DNA from: Merluccius polli
Lineage: Eukaryota; Chordata; Actinopteri; Gadiformes; Merlucciidae
Assembly: GCA_030340625.1 (NCBI GenBank)
Contig: JAOPHQ010002005.1
Coordinates: forward strand, 91,001-155,000
Length of the DNA: 64,000 nucleotides
Reading direction: 5' to 3'
Shown: positions 1-11,080 of the stretch, piece by piece
How positions within the stretch are numbered: the stretch's first letter is position 1
Layout of the letters: every line of letters starts with the position of its first letter
The notes under the pieces: generated by a model
The model's database searches: none
What the model was told of the DNA's origin: nothing
The model's input: only the letters and a program-made list of their open reading frames with translations
Made by a program: the position numbers and the translations under genes

Positions 1-882
1 TGACGTTGTCAACTTGCAAATGAAAGAAGCTAAGAAGGTCTCATTCTCTAATAGATTTGATCAATGTTTTAATCGGTTATGGACAAAATGTGTTGTATTC
101 TTGTTTTCAGTTAGATATACATGATTCCTAAAAATCATCCCAAAACATATGTGTTGATATGTTTTGAATGTGCAGAAAGTTTTGAACATGAGTAGAAATC
201 TTGTTGAAACAAATATGAGCTAAAGTTAAAGTCCAGGGGTTTTACAATTTAATTTAAATGACATTGGCCTGAATAGTGGTCACATACACATTTAGAGGTG
301 TCTTCCCCAAACAAAAGACACAAAAGAGGACAGGAGAGTAAATCACGCCTATATGTGTGTTGACTCAGCAGGGATAATATTAAATGAGAAAAGTTGATCT
401 ACTGCAGAATGAATATTTCAAAGCAATACAGTGTGCCTGAGAGCCTGGTGTCACCTGGTGTCTGAAGTTTGTGTTTTCCTTGACATGAATAAAGACATTT
501 CCACCATAAATTGATGAGAATAGGCACAAATTGGTGCATAAGAATTCACCAGAATGCAGGAAGTGTTGATGCTCAACATGTCCTGAGGGGGACCCCCAGA
601 CCCCCTGATGTGTCCCCCCGACGTCCAAACGAAACATACGCCACTGGTGTCAACTACTGGAGGAAACCTTACCTGAAATGGGCACTACAATGCAATAAAA
701 ATTAAAGCAATCCTTTTTTTTGCGTGTGTTGTGTGATTATTGCAACTCTCTCACTATTTCTTTACACTATCTCCTGCCACCAGGCTGCTTTAACGTAATC
801 GTGACACCCTTTTATAATGTTTTTTTTTTTTTTTTAAAAGAAGAAAATACGGATGTGTGTGTTATGTTATGTATATGTATAT

Positions 883-884
<2 letters not shown>
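1..884. other. noncoding flank, nothing assignable
   Basis: AT-rich DNA without a convincing reading frame. Short ORFs here lack codon structure. It may hold the left flank or left end of the Harbinger element that follows, but I could not find a terminal inverted repeat. Confidence 0.4.

Positions 885-930
<46 letters not shown>
885..930. repeat. (GT)n microsatellite
   Basis: An uninterrupted GT run of about 46 bp, followed by a short GA run. It lies just upstream of the Harbinger transposase ORF. Confidence 0.95.
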
Positions 931-932
<2 letters not shown>

Positions 933-1086
933 TGAGAGAGAGTCCTTTTAGGCTGTTTTCTCTATAGCTCTGGCTCCAGCCACACCACACTAACACGTGT
1001 CCTTCCTTGATTCGTCACGCCCCTCTCACGTGACCCTACCCGGAAGACAACAAACCCCCGCTCAGCCTCGAGGCGGTCAATTCAAC

Positions 1087-2424
1087 ATGGGCAACGAATT
1101 ACAGGCGCTGGTCACCATATTGTCCATGCTAGAGGCTCTTGCGCAGCTGGACTCTGCGTTTTATAACGCCACCGCCGCCTACATGCGCATGAGGCGAGAC
1201 ATCATCCGCGCCATTATTTGCGACAGTCCCCGCGTCCAGCGGCAGTACCAGCCCTACGCGGAGCGCCGGTTCTGGGTGAGGCCGGGAAGGACCAGCGCCT
1301 GGTGGGACAACTTCGTCAACGACGCCGTGGCTCCAGGGGAATGGCGAGACAACTTCCGGATGTCCAGGTCGTCCCTGCTCGACCTCAGCGAAAGACTGCG
1401 TCCGCACGTGGAGGGGGCGAGGACCAAAATGCGGGCGCCCGTGGGCGTCCTGGCCAAGGTGGCCTGCACGCTGTACTACCTGAGCGGCGAGGGGAGGCTC
1501 CAGATAACCGCGACCGCGTTTGGGCTTTCCCGGCAGGTCGTGTCGGTCATCGTCCGTCAGGTGTGCAAGGCCGTCACGGTCTTCCTGGGTCCGGACTTCA
1601 TCGCGACGCCGAAGGCGGAGGCCGACGTGCGGGACCTCGTCGCCCACTTCCACTGGACGCACGGCGTGCCGCAGTGCCTGGGCGCCGTCGGCTGCACGCA
1701 CGTCCACGTGAAGCCACCCCGGGTTAAAGCTACAGACTACATCAACGGCATGGGTACGTATTCGCTGAACGTGCAGGCGCTGTGCGACTACCGGCACCGC
1801 TTCTTGGACGTCGTGGTCAAATGGCCGGGCGGCGCGCACGACGCGCACGTCTTCGCCCGCTCGGAGCTGAGCGACGACCTGCGGGACGGGACCATCCCCC
1901 CTTGCCCCCAGGAGCTGGTGCAGGGAGAGGACCCCATCCCCGTGTTTCTCCTGGGGGGTCCCGCGTACCCCCTAAAACCGTACCTCATGAAGGAGTACGC
2001 CGACGGCGGAGCCACCGAGCCGGAGCGGCGCTGCGGACTGCGGCTGCGGCCGCGGCTTCGCGAGGCGCGCGCAGCCATCGAGCCGGAGCGGCGCTGCGGA
2101 CTGCGGCTGCGCGAGGCGCGCGCGACGATCCGACGCTCGTTCGGGCGCCTGAAGGCGCGGTTCGCGGCGTTGAGGAGGACGATGGACATCAACATGGAAG
2201 ACCTGCCGTTTGTGATCTACGCGTGTTTCGTGCTGCACAACTACTGCGAGGCGAACGGGGAGACCGTGAACGAGCAGAGCGTGGAGGCCGCTCTCCAGCA
2301 CGACATGGGCTCCCAGCCACCCGGCAGGGCGGCTAGCGGGGGGACGGACGACGACGAGGCCGAGGGGGAAAGAGTGAGACGTGTGTTGACCCAGTTTTTT
2401 GACCATAATGAAGTAAAACTTTGA
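1087..2424 (+). CDS. PIF/Harbinger (HARBI1/ALP1-like) transposase, catalytic residues lost
   Basis: This is a 445-codon ORF. I chose the ATG at 1087 because the same ATG context (CAACATGGG) recurs in a second copy near 4555; the frame is open back to 997 but has no earlier ATG. The order of parts fits the DDE_Tnp_4 nuclease family: an N-terminal helix region, a helix-turn-helix-like stretch around residues 100-165 (LYYLSGEGRLQITATAFGLS), then the nuclease core. In the family the triad lies in G-x-x-D-C-T-H, G-D-x-G-Y-P and I-E-x-x-F-G-R-L-K. Here these read GAVGCTH (Gly at residue 202), LLGGPAYP (Gly at 291) and IRRSFGRLK (Arg at 349), so all three acidic residues are gone although the frame is intact. 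The C-terminal HNYCE motif is kept. A 17-20 residue duplication (EPERRCGLRLR, twice) precedes the third motif. The ORF is far more GC-rich than its flanks. As read it should not cut DNA. Confidence 0.85.
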   Translation: MGNELQALVTILSMLEALAQLDSAFYNATAAYMRMRRDIIRAIICDSPRVQRQYQPYAERRFWVRPGRTSAWWDNFVNDAVAPGEWRDNFRMSRSSLLDLSERLRPHVEGARTKMRAPVGVLAKVACTLYYLSGEGRLQITATAFGLSRQVVSVIVRQVCKAVTVFLGPDFIATPKAEADVRDLVAHFHWTHGVPQCLGAVGCTHVHVKPPRVKATDYINGMGTYSLNVQALCDYRHRFLDVVVKWPGGAHDAHVFARSELSDDLRDGTIPPCPQELVQGEDPIPVFLLGGPAYPLKPYLMKEYADGGATEPERRCGLRLRPRLREARAAIEPERRCGLRLREARATIRRSFGRLKARFAALRRTMDINMEDLPFVIYACFVLHNYCEANGETVNEQSVEAALQHDMGSQPPGRAASGGTDDDEAEGERVRRVLTQFFDHNEVKL

Positions 2425-3669
2425 TTTAAATGTGATGTGTGTGGTGGTTGTGTGCAGCCTAGTAGTACAGGGCGCCAGACTAACATGTTACACTGGTGGC
2501 GCTTGCTGCACATCATTTGGTTGCACAAAAACTGGGTGATTGCATCTCAGCTTTTTTGGAGGTATTTTCTATGAAATTAAAGTACGTACAAAACAATTTA
2601 AAAACTGTAATAAGGTGCAACAGTTAATTTTTACACATACATAACACTTAACATAACTTACTAATCAACTAAAATAAAAGTGCGCTTGTTTAAAGTGCAT
2701 ACAGTTCAATAACCTAAATTAACATAGAATAAATAAAACAACTTCAAATAATAAAACAAGTCCCCTGCCCTTTACAAGAGATCCCCAGAAGCCCCAGAGT
2801 CTACAGATGGCCAACCCCTATAATTTGACCTTCTTGCCCATTGTCCCTGGGTGAATCAGGTGTTCATACTTTACCTGGCATGGGGGTGGGTGCTCGGTTA
2901 CCTCCGGCTCAGGAGCGTCCTGCTCTGGCTATACCTGTTCGTCGTCGGAATTTTATTCTTTATTCTTCTTTATTTTTTATTCTTAATGTTTTGTGACAAT
3001 GATGACTTACAACCTGAACGAGAAAGCCGTCATAGTATACTATACCATGTAAGAGACTAGCCGCCAGTGGGTAGTTCAAAGGAGGACTGTTTGCCAACTG
3101 TTTACCAAACTATGACTTTAGGATTTAAATAAGAATTTCAATAAGAATTAAAAAACACCAATGAAAGTCAAGTGGCACCAATGCCACCTTTTCTTTTTTT
3201 TAGTGGCACTGGACCGATTTTTGGTGGCTACTGTAAATAAAACTTTGTAACTGCGTTAAAAATAAAATGTGTTTATTTTTCACTAAATTCGTCTGTTTCA
3301 GTGTGTATCTTATGTTAAGTATCAAGTGAGTGTACCTGTAATATACTGTAGATACAAGTAAGTATAGAAATATAAAAACAAGTGTCCAATATAAAGCATT
3401 TTATATACATGTGCAAATATCAAATGACTATAAACATGCATTAAATTAGTGTGTGGGAAAGAGAGATAGATCTTAGGTAAAGTATCAAGCAAGACCATTT
3501 ATTAGGAAGTACAATATGAAGTAAAAATAACCAATGTAAAAAAGTCAAATAAGTAAACTTGCACTAAAGACCAAAACACAGACAAACATTAATACTGCTT
3601 TCAAGTGTGAACCAAAGAAAGAACAGCTCTTTTGTCATTTACAGATGTTATAGTCTCTGTAATCACTGT
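2425..3669. other. spacer between the two Harbinger genes
   Basis: AT-rich noncoding DNA between the convergent transposase and Myb/SANT-like genes. Convergent or divergent two-gene layouts are usual for Harbinger elements. No further gene is recognisable. Confidence 0.5.
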
Positions 3670-4219
3670 TCAGTGCATGTTGACTGCTGTGGAGTCATGA
3701 CTGGTACCTGAACCCACAACATGCTGCACCAGCAACTCGATGCTAGAGTTAAGATGGTCCATCATAGATGACCACCGGCCCATTGTCTGCAGGAACTCGT
3801 CGTCGGTCGCCTCTAATCTTTGAAGGAGCCTCCTCTTGATGTCCAGATCCTCCTGTGCAATGGCAGCCGTGGAGAGATTTCTCTTGGGTTTGTCTCTCCT
3901 GTAGCCACTCAGGGTTGTGTCGAGTCTCTGGCGGCAATTCACCACCACCTCTGCCGACGCTGCATCCTCTGCAACTCCGTCCCCAACCGGCACGGAGGAG
4001 GACGACAACCCAGTGTCAGCGATCGATTCCATGGCCTACACAGCCACGTCGCCGGTCTCGATACCCCCGGATATCACAGTAGTGGCAGGAGATCCTCCCC
4101 AGATGGACTCACAGAGCTCGAAATAGAGTAAGACGCTGGCCCATTGCCACTTTTTCTCCCCGAATCGAGTGCTTGCCTGTATCTGATTCGTACGGCCTTG
4201 ACTTTGGTAGTCAACTGAC
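3670..4219 (-). pseudogene. Myb/SANT-like (NAIF1-type) accessory gene of the Harbinger element, broken
   Basis: On the minus strand a good splice acceptor (TTCACAG) ends at 4220. The exon then codes, in one frame, for VKAVRIRYRQALDSGRKSG, the third-helix region of the Myb/SANT-like DNA-binding domain found in Harbinger-encoded accessory proteins. The match then moves to another frame at about 4140 (VLLYFELCESIWGGSPATT), which indicates a frameshift. In that second frame a TAG at 4036-4038 interrupts the linker before the C-terminal coiled-coil part (ATG 4030-4032 to stop 3670; about 120 residues with LDIKRRLLQRLEATDDEFLQ). In active Harbinger elements this protein binds the transposase and brings it to the nucleus and the transposon ends. 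The upstream exon was not identified. With a frameshift and a stop this copy cannot make a full protein. Confidence 0.7.
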
Positions 4220-4529
4220 CTGTGAACACAAAACAAAACAAATTTAATTAGATGTTCTTTATTGTCCACAAGGGAAATTCATTTTGTTCAGTATCATACT
4301 AACAGACAAGACAGTAAATATATAAAATAAGTAAAAGACGGGAGGTATGAGTCTAAAAGATCTACTAATTCTTCACACATTAGGAAGGTTAAAACACCAT
4401 CCCGTTTAAAACTGTTGGGCAGCGTCGCAGATCCTTTTTTAGTAAAGAAAAAAATCAAGCCAAAACATAGCTAGGCCTACATACCTTTTGTGAGTTCATC
4501 ATTCTGGTGTGGGATCAGCCTTGAGGCGA

Positions 4530-4628
4530 TTCAGCCTTGAGGCGGTCAATTCAACATGGGTAACGAATTACAGGCGTTGTGTTGACATGTTGCTAGCAGC
4601 TCTTGTGCAGTTGGATTCTGCATGTTAT

Positions 4629-4630
<2 letters not shown>
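4530..4630 (+). pseudogene. fragment of a second Harbinger transposase 5' exon
   Basis: From about 4530 the sequence repeats the start of the transposase gene at 1065-1150, including GGCGGTCAATTCAACATGGG and the codons for MGNELQAL. It then loses about a dozen bases, breaks the frame, and runs into a GA microsatellite. It lies in the same orientation as the full ORF, on the far side of the Myb-like gene. It is a remnant of a second copy or of a duplication. Confidence 0.75.

Positions 4631-4654
<24 letters not shown>
4629..4654. repeat. (GA)n microsatellite
   Basis: A GA run of about 26 bp that truncates the Harbinger exon fragment. Confidence 0.9.
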
Positions 4655-4659
<5 letters not shown>

Positions 4660-4995
4660 GTATTTATAGTCTTTATACACAATATGTTATTTCTTCACTT
4701 AAGTACACAGATCAAAATATCTAAACAAATTAGGTTAGTAGGCTATAGCGTTAGTGTAGTGGTTGACGCCATGGAACATGAAGTATGTACCCAAAACATA
4801 AAACATTTGTTAATCTTTATTTTTTTGAAGTGTTATAAATGGGTCCATTCTGATTGGCTGGAGAGGTGTGCATTATTTTTCGATAACATGCACGGCCATG
4901 ACGCAAGCAGCCTTATCACCGTTCTAAAAATGAATGCGCTGAACGACCTGTCAACTTGGACCGGACTCGGACGGGACTACGTTTAGAAAGCTTCC

Positions 4996-5175
4996 CTGTT
5001 GCCATGTCGTTACTAAGATCGTCTCTATTTACTGGAGTAATAAGGTAATGTTAGCCATGTCGTTACTAAGGTCGTCTCTATTTACTGGAGTAATAAGGTA
5101 ATGTTAGCCATGTCGTTACTAAGGTCGTCTCTATTTACTGGAGTAATAAGGTAATGTTAGCCATGTCGTTACTAA
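4996..5175. repeat. minisatellite array, 53-bp unit (left block)
   Basis: Between three and four tandem copies of a unit with the core GTCGTCTCTATTTACTGGAG and TAATAAGGTAATGTTAGCC. The same unit resumes at 5786-5813 and again at about 11975-12345, so this is one array broken by insertions. Confidence 0.95.
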
Positions 5176-5785
5176 TGCTGCGTTCGACGGCATATGGGAT
5201 GTGGGACTTATCCTACCTCCAACTAATGCTGCGTTCGACGGCATATGGGATGTGGGACTTATCCGACCTCCAACTAAGAAAAGTGCACTGGAATGCCTGT
5301 CGAAGTGGAACCTCCAACTGGTGAAGTCGGGGCTCGACCCCCCGACCTCACCACAATTACGTCGGAGCAAAATGGCGGCGCCCATGGAATCACACGTTGT
5401 GAGAACGAATAGGCTATAAACTTTACTTTTCTGAGTGTAGGGTTGTTTTAGACAACTTGTTTTAACACAACTTGTTTTTCATATTATGGCGTGAAATTAT
5501 GTCGTTATTCTGTTAGCATGAAGATATGTAAATATACCTTAGCGATATGGCAAGCTTTCATACGGCGCCAGAACATCTCCAACACCGCCATATATCGTTA
5601 CCCAGTGCTGGACAATATGTTAATCAATGTGTTATTGATACAATTGTAATAATTCCTCTAAAGAGACTGCGGTCGTCCATGTTTTCTGTTTACATTCCAC
5701 TTCAATTACCTGGAACGCTTTGAAGTAGGAGGTAGTAGACTTCAGGTAGGATAAGTCCCACATCCCATTGCCGTCGAACGCAGCA
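5176..5785. mobile_element. Harbinger-type MITE with TAA target duplication
   Basis: The left end TGCTGCGTTCGACGGC at 5176 is matched by its reverse complement ending at 5785. The inverted ends run for about 36 bp (through GGGATGTGGGACTTATCC). TAA lies on both sides (5173-5175 and 5786-5788), the 3-bp target duplication of PIF/Harbinger elements. The left terminal block occurs twice in tandem (5176 and 5227). No transposase is encoded. The element sits inside a minisatellite unit that continues on both sides. Confidence 0.85.
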
Positions 5786-5947
5786 TAAGGTCGTCTCTAT
5801 TTACTGGAGGAATGAGTCCTAAAACCCGGAAGTCCATTAGCATTTCGGCACTTCCGGTTCCCTCGTCTCGAAGTCAATGGGTTTTTTTTAATGGGTTTTT
5901 GGTTAGATGGCTGAAATAAGGTCTGTGGTTAATACAAGCTTAAGAGA

Positions 5948-6472
5948 TGTAACCTTGTAGTTTGCATTATTTGCATTGTTTTAATTTTAATTTGCATTGT
6001 ACTGTTGGGATTGATTATTTTATTGTTTGGTACATATGTGTTGCGATGACAGGATATTGGTTCCAGCCCGTCTTTTGCTTTGGGGGGGACAGTTGAGTGG
6101 GGTGAGCAATTGGAGAGATTGACCGAGCACATGAGGTACTGTGTTGCCGTGTTGGTCTTAATTAAAGAAGAGAATAACGCCGACAACTGTATTCATTATT
6201 TATTGTAACCCCCATGTTCAGGCACGTGCAGAGGGGGGGGGCTATGGGTGCCCGAGCCCCTGCCCCTTTCCCTCTGAAGGACCAAAGTGCCCTTTTGAGT
6301 GGTCATTTAAATTTCCGTTATCAGCCCCGCGTCAACAATCGCGCAATATAAAGCCTCTCCCGTTTTCGACTTTGAGCCCCTGTCCCTCAAAGGGTCTCTG
6401 CACGGCCCTGCCCATGTTCCCACGATCCCGGAGTGACCGGAGGACGCTACCTACGCAGAAATAAGGGTTACA
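5948..6472 (+). repeat. 5' LTR of Gypsy element 1
   Basis: It starts TGTAACCTTGTAG and ends AAGGGTTACA. It matches the LTR at 11322-11644 closely once a 192-bp MITE and its 8-bp duplicated target are removed. The sequence immediately after it (ATTGGTGGTAGCGG) is in the primer-binding position, but I did not match it to a particular tRNA. Confidence 0.85.
6219..6410. mobile_element. hAT-type MITE inside the 5' LTR
   Basis: The ends are CAGGCACGTGCAGAG and, in reverse complement, CAGGGCCGTGCAGAG. The 8-bp target CCCATGTT is perfectly duplicated at 6211-6218 and 6411-6418, and occurs once in the other LTR, which gives the empty site. hAT elements make 8-bp duplications and have CAG-type ends. 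The element is 192 bp and noncoding. Confidence 0.93.
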
Positions 6473-6670
6473 GATTGGTGGTAGCGGTGTTTTTTCGATC
6501 TTCATCTTAATTGGCCAAGGCATTCAACTAGCACGAGGGCGAAAAGTGACGGTGGGTGTTGCACCCCGTACGTTTTTTTTTCTTTTTCTGTTACATGACG
6601 AACGAGTGTCTGCTCTGGACAGTTTGATAAGTGGACAGAAGATTTTTTTTTTTTCGCCCTGTCGTTTGAG

Positions 6671-7654
6671 TTGGACAGTACTTTTCAACATGTCGCTCCA
6701 GTCACGCCATTGAGGAGATTGGGGACAACGAGGCGCTTGCTAATAATGCCGAAGCACGCACCACGACCCAGTCAGACAAGACAAAGACTGTGTTTCACTA
6801 CCAAGTGGAATTACCGCCATGTTTCCACGGAGATGGTAAGGATAAAGAAAGTGAGATTTGAGCTGGCTGTTAAGGCATGTGCGGATGGACGTCAGCTTGA
6901 TATTGCTACAATACTTCCCACTCGCCTTAGTGGGGATGCACTAGCATATTGGCTGTCCTTATCACCAAATGTGCAGCAAGACTATGAAGGATGTACGACG
7001 AGGCTAAATGATGTTTTTGGGAGAAAGGAATTTTTGTTGCACTTCCAGACATTTGTAAATGCACGACAGCGCTTGCCCAGGGAACCGTTAGAGGTTTTTG
7101 CTGCAGAAATCACAAGACTGGTTCTGGAGGCATTCCCCAACTATGGTGATGCAGCTATTGCCATGGAACGCTTCAGAAGATTTGTTGCTGGTTTAGACCC
7201 CACTCTTGGAGTGAAATGTCATGAGCATGGCACAACTACACTGGAGGAGGCCTTAGCCGTTGCATGTAAATGGGAACGTGCACAGGAAGCTTTGAAACTC
7301 CTTTCTCCACCAGCTTCGTCATATGCAACCACACAGCGTGCCACTCCCACACCACAAGGTGAGCCACTTCTAGCTATGGTTTCCACCACGCATGAAAGCC
7401 CTCGTCCAGATCCATCTGCTGGTGTAATGGATGCTGTCTCGCAGCTCTCGAAAGATGTTCAAGCCCTCAGACTTCAAGTTACTCAACTGAGTCAAGACTA
7501 TAGCCATTCTGCTAGTCACCGTACTCCTCGTGCTGAAACCTCCAAGCGTGAGTACCACCCTCCAGCTGAACAGAGGGGCAGGGACAGACATCGCCGCTCT
7601 TTTTCTCCAGACCGTGGTTCCTACTCCTTCGCTGCCGACCATCAGAGTTACTGA
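6671..7654 (+). pseudogene. Gypsy element 1 gag, 3' truncated
   Basis: The frame is open from 6671; the first in-frame ATG is at 6746. Residues around 90-230 fit the retrotransposon capsid (Retrotrans_gag) region, for example GDALAYWLSLSP and the helical stretch through LEEALAVACKWERAQEA. Capsid forms the particle that packages element RNA. A CCHC zinc knuckle would be expected after the basic C-terminal stretch, but the frame runs through an arginine/serine-rich tail and stops at 7654 without one. The start is also uncertain: an ATG at 6690 opens a different, very short frame. Confidence 0.7.
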
Positions 7655-7655
7655 T

Positions 7656-10600
7656 GCTGCCCCTTTAAGTTGCAACGCTGTTACTTTATCTCCTGTTGTT
7701 GTCCCTGCTATGTCACAGATGACTGTTTTGGCGAAGGTGCAGCCCACAATTGGGGTACCAGATCTTGAAGCCGACTACACAGGTATCCTAGAGCCAGGCC
7801 CCCCTACTTTTCAGGGTTTGTTAGCCACATGTACGCTTGCTCCTGTGCGGGCAGGGCTGACTTATCTCAGAGTAATGAACCCGACTACAACTGACATACA
7901 GGTTCCATGTGACACTAGGCTGGGTGACTTTCACCCTGTGGGTGACACAAGTGAAGATGACTACTTAATAGCTGAAGCAGATGTAGCCACAGTTACTGCG
8001 TTAGTCAACTCCTCCCCTCAGCAGAAAGTGTCAGGACCACAGATACTCCTCCTATCAAACAACGAGCATACAGAACCTCACCTAACATCAGAGCAGAGAT
8101 AGACCGACAAGTACAGCAGCTCCTTTCTAACGATGTCATTGAAGAAAGTTGTAGCCCCTGGTCGTCCCCTGTTGTATTAGTGAGAAAGAAAGATGGCAGC
8201 TATAGGTTCTGTATTGATTATAGAAAAGTGAATGCAGCCACCATCAAAGATTCATACCCTCTACCACACCCTGCAGCGGCCCTTGATAGCCTGTCAGGTG
8301 CATGCTGGTTCAGCACAATGGACTTATCCAGTGGGTATTGGCAGGTTGAGCTTGAGCCACAAGACAAAGAGAAGACGGCATTCAGCACAGGCAGCGCTCT
8401 GTACCAGTTCAAAGTAATGCCTATGGGCTTAACCAATGCCCCACCCACATTTCAAAGGCTAATGGAGCTGGTGCTCCATGGCTTACACTGGAAGGAATGC
8501 TTGATTTACCTTGATGATGTCCTTGTGTTCAGTCGCTCCTTTGCAGATCATCTACAGAGCCTTGAGGAGGTTTTCAGCCAGTTCCGTGCAGCTGGGCTCA
8601 AGTTAAAACCCCAAAAGTGCCAACTTGCGAGAACACAAGTGACTTTTCTTGGACATGTAATCTCCAACCATGGACTCCAACCAGATGCAAAGAATCTTGA
8701 AAAGGTGCGTGGATAGCCTACACCCAGAACGACCACACAGGTGAGAGCTTTCATTGGACTGTGCTCCTACTACCGTAGATTTATCAAAAACCTTTCTGTC
8801 ATGGCAGCCCCCCTTCACGCACTCACACAGAAAGGAGCAATATTCACATGGACTGATGTATGTGAGGATGCGTTTCAGTCAATGAAACATGCTCTTATGC
8901 ACCCTCCTATTATGGCACACCCCATCTTCACACAACCTTTCTTGCTGTACACGGATGCTTCACAGGGAGGCATTGGCTCTGTGCTTGCTCAACGACAAAG
9001 CAACAAAGAACGTGTTATAGCATATGCGAGCCACACACTCAGACCTCCGGAGAGGAGATAGTCTACCTTTGACCGCGAGCTTTGGGCAGTTGTTTGGTCT
9101 GTGAGGCATTTTACACATTTCCTGTCTGGCAGTTTTTTCACGGTGGTCACAGATCATAAGCCCCTCATGAATCTGAGGAAAGCCCCGGTGGATAATGACC
9201 CGACTGGCAGACGTAGCCGCTGGATACTGGAGCTTGATGTGTATGACTACAACCTCCAGCACAGAGAAGGTAAACAACATGCCAACACAGATGCCATGTC
9301 CAGACATCCGTGCCCCGAGACACACAACAAGGCTGTTCAGTGTCTCATCTCTTCCATCACCTCGACAGACGGGGATGATAACGCCACCTCAGATATTCCT
9401 GAAATCAGTCACACACTGTCTATTGATTCTGAAAAACTACAGGAACAGCAAAGAGAGGATGAGTGCCTGAGTGCAGTGATTTCATGGCTAGCGGACAATG
9501 CTCAGAGACCACCAATAGGTCGCCTGAAATACTCATCCCCCATACTGAGAAAACTCTGGCATGAGTGTCCCAGATTGACTGTTCGACATGGAATCCTCTG
9601 CAGGAAGGTAAAGAAAAGCCCACACACACCTGCAACCTTTCAAGTTGTCCTTCCTGCAGCTCTTGTTTCCACAGCATTGTTGGGATTGCATGGCAATAGG
9701 TTTAGTGGACATTTGAGTGCAGAGCGCACACTGCAGAGAGCCAGGCGCATTTGTTATTGGCCATACATGACCCGTGACATTAACAAGTTTTGTGCCGAGT
9801 GCTTACCCTGTCAAACACGCAGTTCCCCAGCTCCACACGAAAGAGCCCCATTGCAGCCGATCCAAGCAGAGAGACCATTTCAAAAGATTGCTGCAGACAT
9901 CACTGAGCTACCTATCACTACACAAGGCAACAGGTATGCATTAGTTGTAATGGACTATTTCACACGCTATGTAAACCTTTTCCCACTGAAAGACCAGCAT
10001 GCTATAACTGTTTCGAAGTGCATTTTTGAGGACTATAAAAGGCAACATGGTTTACCAGAGTCAATTCATACAGACCAAGGCCGCCAGTTTGAGTCAGACC
10101 TCATTAAGCATCTGTGCGGTTTGGTTGGCATTGACAAAACGCGTACCTCACCGTACCATGCCCAGTCAGACGGTATGGTGGAGCGACTGAACAGGACATT
10201 GAAGGATCAGCTTTGTAAATACATATCACAAAGTGGGGGTGAATGGGACCAGTACTTGCCACAGTTTGAGCTTGCCTATAACTCCAGTGTCCATTCAAGT
10301 ACAGGTTTCTCTCCGTTCTTCCTTGTGCATGGGAGAGAACCGAACTTGCCTCTGGATGTCATGTTGAACTGCAGTCCAGCTGTGACGATGCCCAAGACCT
10401 CAACGCACGCTTGTCACATGCTTTCAGGGATGCAGCCCTAAAATCTGCTGTGTCCAAACAGCATCAAAAGACTCAATATGACAAAAAGACTGTGTTCCAC
10501 CCTCACCAGCCAGGGGACCTTGTTCTGTTGGATGATCCAGCACAAAGGATGAACAAGCTTGCACCCCGATGGAAGGGCCCTTTTGTGGTCCAAAGGAGAA

Positions 10601-10851
10601 TGGATAGAGACAGACAACCAGGGGTCACCTATGAGACCACAGATCCAAGGAGTGAACGCTCATGTTCATGGGTTGTTCACCATAATAGACTAAAATCCTA
10701 CAAAGGGACTCTTCCAACTACCCCAGTTCACAGTCAGTCGCCCTCAAGGCCGGCTGAGATGGGCACCTCAGAGACATCAGTCCCTCCCCTCACTGCTTTG
10801 TCAGGGGCCTTGCCTTTTCACCCTCCTACCCCTCCTTATACCTGCTACTGA
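7656..10851 (+). pseudogene. Gypsy element 1 pol (RT, RNase H, integrase), broken
   Basis: About 7656-8102 codes for the linker between protease and RT; the D-T/S-G-A protease motif itself is missing. The RT core runs from about 8105 with FSTMDLSSGYWQV and the catalytic box YLDD near 8506. RNase H has YTDASQGG near 8948 and DHKPL near 9153. Integrase follows with an H2C2 zinc-binding module near 9690-9820 and a D,D,E core (AADITEL, HTDQGRQF, DGMVERLNR). The C-terminal part (WKGPFVVQRR, VVHHNRLK) lies in another frame at 10411-10851. From 8180 to 10438 the frame is constant except for TAG at 8714 and 9059; a frameshift follows near 10400, and another separates the linker from RT near 8100. The protein would have copied and inserted the element but cannot be made from this copy. 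Confidence 0.85.
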
Positions 10852-11070
10852 CAGTACTGCCGCCCAGCCCAGTACTCCCCCTTCCCCTCATTCCCCCAGT
10901 CATCCGCCCCTTTCCCCCTCCGCAACTGATGGACATTCCATGTCTCCTCAGGAGCCTCTGCCTGTCATGTCCCGTTGTGGACGCACGGTTAGGCAACCGC
11001 CAAAGTACAGGGACTTTGTTACTTAGTGTAATTTAGGGGTTTGATGGACACTTTATAGGTTGGGTTTATT

Positions 11071-11080
11071 GTGGGGGTAC
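11071..11080 (+). other. polypurine-like tract of Gypsy element 1
   Basis: GTGGGGGTAC followed directly by TGTGAAC has the form of a Gypsy polypurine tract and LTR start, but it lies 242 bp before the LTR homology begins at 11322. Confidence 0.4.

Noticed and set aside
1129..1848. 239-codon minus-strand ORF opposite the Harbinger transposase
   Set aside because: Shadow of the GC-rich plus-strand gene; no domain of its own.
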